From assembly GCA_051453625.1 (NCBI GenBank), contig JBOZIK010000001.1, forward strand, positions 71,804,881-71,868,880: a stretch of 64,000 nucleotides of DNA, in the 5' to 3' direction. The position numbers and the translations under genes were made by a program. Below, one piece after another: positions 60,538 through 64,000 of the stretch. The stretch comes from Welwitschia mirabilis. Its lineage: Eukaryota > Gnetophyta > Gnetopsida > Welwitschiales. The notes beneath the pieces are model-generated. The model ran no database searches, was not told the origin of the DNA, and saw only the letters and a program-made list of their open reading frames with translations. The first letter of the stretch is position 1. Each line of letters begins with the position of its first letter.

Positions 60538-61450
60538 AAAATTTATGTAGATTTTCATGCTCTTAATTTTTATATAACAAAGATCACTTTTTCAATTCTT
60601 TTATTAGACAAAATTCTTAATAAACATTTTGGACATCCTTATTATTAATATCTAGAGGGATGTAGTGGTTATAATCAAATTCTTATAGCTTTAAAAGATT
60701 AACATAAAACCACTTCTATTTACTCTTTTGAAACTATTCTAATGTTACATGTCTTTTGGTCTATGTAATGCCTCTGTAACATTTAAAGTATATATTCGTA
60801 CTTTTTACTAAATTTATAAATGAAATGTTATAATATTTATGGATCAGTTTTCTCCTTACAATGACTTTTCTTATCAAATAATATACAGTCAAAGTTGATC
60901 TTAAATTATTACATTAACTATAATCTTAAGGGTAGGTGGGAGAAAAGTTATTTCATGGTAAAGAGAGGCATTATTCTATGACATATCACTTTCAATAAAA
61001 GAAGAGTAATAGATCCTATAAAAATTAATATCACTTATTTCTTACTCCTACTTTATGTAAAATATATAAAATATCTATTAGAACATGCTAGTTATTATTT
61101 CCATCTTATTTCATATTTTGTTTAATTTAGTAAACCTTTAACTAAATTTCTTCTTAAAGATGCATCTTTCTCTTTAAATTCTAGATGTAAATTGGCTTTC
61201 AAAAAACTTAAATAACTTTTGTAGTCTTCATCTATTCTTCAAGCTCATAATTTTTATTTTTATTTTGATGTAATAACTAAGTGATTTAACATTTAATGCA
61301 CTTTTAGGTTAAACTATTAACAAAAAATCCTATATTATTTCTTGTGCTAGTTATTTGCATTTTTTTTCGTTACACTTAGATTAATGTATTTATTTTGAGT
61401 TCAAGCTTGATTTCCAAAAGGATACTAATTTGATGAAGCTAATCTTAACT
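60538..61450 (+). pseudogene. Athila/Tat-like reverse transcriptase and RNase H, continued
   Basis: It resumes the RT broken at 54693: KIYVDFHALN at 60538 (W..C.DYR.LN), HFGHPYY near 60630, CSGYNQILI near 60665, IFMDQFS with the catalytic box at 60836-60847 (DQ instead of DD), and RWEKSYFMVKRGIIL near 60935. Then KPLTKFLLKDASFS and AFKKLK (61130-61210) give the RT-RNase H connection, and HNFYFYFDVI begins RNase H. Later motifs are faint, integrase was not found, and the right end is approximate. Confidence 0.8.
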
Positions 61451-62065
61451 TTCATAAAAATAATTATTACTTTTATTTAAAGCATAATCCTAATGTCGTT
61501 TATCTTAAAAGATGAATTATAGAAAATAAAATAGTACAACTTTTACAAAATTAATTTCATAACTATTACAAAGTCATTTAGTATTACAAGAAGGAAAACA
61601 AGTGTTTTATAGTTAATAGATAAATCTAGGAATAAAAAATATCCCTCAGAATTTAATGTAACTATAACACCAATGATAAGAATCTTAATAAAAATAAATT
61701 TTCTTTCATAGTTACTTTAGATAAATTATGTTAAATGTTATTCATGATGAAACATGGCTATTCTTGTATCTATCATTAATGTATGATGACTTGAAAAATT
61801 ACCTTAGGGATATAAATCTTGCATAACTAGATCCAACTTTTATGAATAGTACTCGGACTTCTATTTATAGTATTATTTCAATGTCATTCTTCCACGGAGA
61901 TAGATAACAAAAGATATTAGTAAAAACAAAAATACAATAATAATGAGTAATAGAAAGTGATATTATATGATAGATTTAGAAAGGGAACATAGCATTCAGA
62001 CTAGTATAATAACTCAATAGAAAAATATAAATACTAAAATAAATTCATGTATCTTTCACTTCCAA
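61451..62065. other. A+T-rich region, nothing recognised
   Basis: Integrase of the upstream element would be expected here, but I could not find its motifs. Confidence 0.4.
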
Positions 62066-62070
62066 CTCAA

Positions 62071-62163
62071 GCACAATGGCATAATTTCATCCATCATGGA
62101 CATGAGTCCTCATGAAGCTCTAACTCATCCACAATGGCATAATTTCATCCATCATAGACATGA
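62071..62163. repeat. short direct repeat, 59-bp period
   Basis: CACAATGGCATAATTTCATC plus CATCATGGACATGA at 62072-62104 recurs at 62130-62163 with one visible difference. The overlapping 68-codon open frame (62096-62302) has no domain. Confidence 0.85.
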
Positions 62164-62309
62164 AGGTAACATATCTAAGCCACCAAGCATTCACAATAAG
62201 AATAAAATAAGTATGAAAAATAGGGGTCTTCCAAGATCCATCAAAGAAACATTTAAATTATGCAAGCTAGAATGGAAAGAAAAATCACCAAAAATATTTT
62301 AAAGTAAAA

Positions 62310-63936
62310 TCATGCCTTAGCCAATCTTAAGCATAACAAGTATGAAGAAATTACAACTTGATACCAAAGCAATGCGCTAAGAATATGCAATACTTTATTA
62401 TCCAAAAAGTAAAGTATATAATTAATAAATTTTCTCATGCTAAATAGAAAGGCATCATGCTAGCTTGGTAGCTAGCCTATTCTTATGGGAAGCATAGAAA
62501 GAACTCATGACTAAAGCTTTAATCTCTTGGAGAAGATGATAATGATATGATGTTCTTTAGGTAAAGAAATGTAGGGTATTATAGGCTAGAATTAGGGTTT
62601 ACAATTAGAGTTTCAAAGGCCTAATGAGATTATTCTTTAAAATGCCTAAATTGTATGGACTTATCCTTTAGTTATAGGGTTAAATTAAGGGTTTTTTCTT
62701 AGAGAATATTCCTCATAAATCTTCTATTTGCAGAAATGGCCAAAATGAAGTGTTTATAGAAAGAGAACTCAAGAATGTAAGTATGGTACTATTTTAATTA
62801 CAGTAACTTGCTACCACCAATTATTCTTATCACACCTCCATCGTATGCCACAATGCCCTAGATAACTAATTTTTCTTATGAAATAATAGTGTCAAGGCAT
62901 GTTATTAACAAAACTATGTTTTCATGGCCTTAACCATAGTAAATACATAAAACCATTATGATGGTTACTTAGGCATGTTAACAAGACCTAAATTCCTTAA
63001 TATAAATGTTAATTTTTTGTGTGTTATCATATCCTCCAATCAATCTTTTACTAGTCCCTTGACAAAAAAGATGTATTAAAAGATTATGTAACATTACAAA
63101 AATTGCAAGCAACTCAATTAAGAATAAAAGATGAAGGGTTTTGAAAATATTTGATCAATGTACTTTGAAATTCCACTTAATAAAAAGATCAAAACATGAA
63201 AAGGTATGCACTTAAGTGCAAATTCAACTTCTTCCAACCATTATAAATTTTATCTCCAAAGTTTAAAAAATAAAAAATTAATTATGAATATAATGAAGAA
63301 TGAATGATGCATTTGCTAATGTAGTCTAGAATGAGCTAGTAAGTAAAATTACTAAAAAGAAAATGCATAATGCACAATTAAAGTAGAAAATATGAAATGT
63401 AAACTAATGTAAGTGAAAGGATAAAAATCAAAATAATCCTTTGATTATAATGACTTAGATCTTTAAATATGAAATGTATGATTCATAAATGATTAAAAAA
63501 TGATTTTAAAAAAGAAAAAGAATAAGAATGTGAAATGAATGTTATGATTTTGCAATGGAGGAGTAAGTAATGAATATTAATTAGTTAATTTCTATAAATT
63601 TTTAACAAAGATACAAGTGCTAGAAACATAAGAAATATGATGTAGAGTGTCTAATTAAAAACGAAATATATTTATGCAAGTTATGATAGTGATGCCAGTT
63701 AGGGAAGCCAACAACATTAGCTTTGTTAATAGTTATGCCTCAAATATTACATTTCAAAGCCTTAAAAGCAAATTGTAAATTTTACAGTTAATTGTCAATT
63801 TAGAATTAAAACCATATTTATAAAAATAAAAATTCATTTGATTTTTCATTAAGTATAAGATTCATTACATCAAGAGAAAATGCAATTACAATGTAGCAAT
63901 AAAAATCTACAAAAATAATAAATGTAAAATGACATG

Positions 63937-63939
<3 letters not shown>
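62310..63939. other. A+T-rich region, no gene
   Basis: No supported frame or element end. A small self-complementary site, GCTAGCTTGGTAGCTAGC, lies near 62460. Confidence 0.45.
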
Positions 63940-63940
<1 letters not shown>

Positions 63941-63992
<52 letters not shown>

Positions 63993-64000
63993 TGTGTGTG
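63941..64000. repeat. (GT)n microsatellite at window end
   Basis: About 60 bp of GT with one TT interruption, continuing past the window. It is not in an array LTR context. Confidence 0.95.

Noticed and set aside
1-64000. tRNA, rRNA or host protein-coding genes
   Set aside because: No cloverleaf, rRNA-like stretch or exon-like host frame was recognised by reading. A covariance-model and translated search would be needed to exclude small ones.

Overview
The window looks like plant nuclear heterochromatin. It is very A+T-rich, CpG is visibly rare, and it is full of decayed plant-type Ty3/gypsy and LINE sequences. I found no intact host gene, rRNA, tRNA or bacterial-type feature. Coding remnants are riddled with stops at former Gln, Arg and Trp codons, as expected from long-term cytosine methylation and deamination. 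A large, repeat-rich seed-plant genome is likely; an unusually low-GC lineage such as Welwitschia is only a guess. N-runs interrupt the window, and several of exactly 100 N are unknown-size joins.

Layout, left to right. 10-660: a ~50-bp minisatellite. 680-4630 (minus): a near full-length plant L1-type LINE ORF2 pseudogene whose 3' end abuts the minisatellite, with a possible ORF1 trace to 5330. 5850-9130: a Ty3/gypsy gag-RT-RNaseH-integrase pseudogene. 10122-13740: two direct LTR-like repeats. 13741-19173: an Athila/Tat-type element with LTR, primer-binding site, gag with zinc knuckle, protease and reverse transcriptase, plus a cluster of imperfect palindromes in its LTR and leader.

20560-50689 is the main object: a tandem array of one non-autonomous LTR element in minus orientation. 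Six internal domains of only 179-185 bp each carry a tRNA-iMet-type PBS at one edge and a polypurine tract at the other. Five of the LTRs between them are about 3.9 kb each once N is removed. The structure is LTR-internal-LTR-internal with shared LTRs. It combines TRIM-sized internal domains with LARD-sized LTRs, and no LTR contains a recognisable gene. One LTR (43987-48839) has its interior replaced by ~3.3 kb of unrelated sequence while its ends are kept.

The array is bracketed by direct copies of a different ~0.9-1.2 kb repeat (19274-20131 and 50690-51879). On the right, 53370-61450 is a second Athila/Tat-like gag-RT-RNaseH pseudogene. Its reverse transcriptase is split by a 5.8-kb TG...CA-bounded insertion (54694-60537) that itself holds a LINE fragment. 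The last 2.5 kb is unassigned A+T-rich DNA ending in a (GT)n tract. Nothing here is expected to make a functional protein. The window records nested retrotransposition, unequal recombination and decay.
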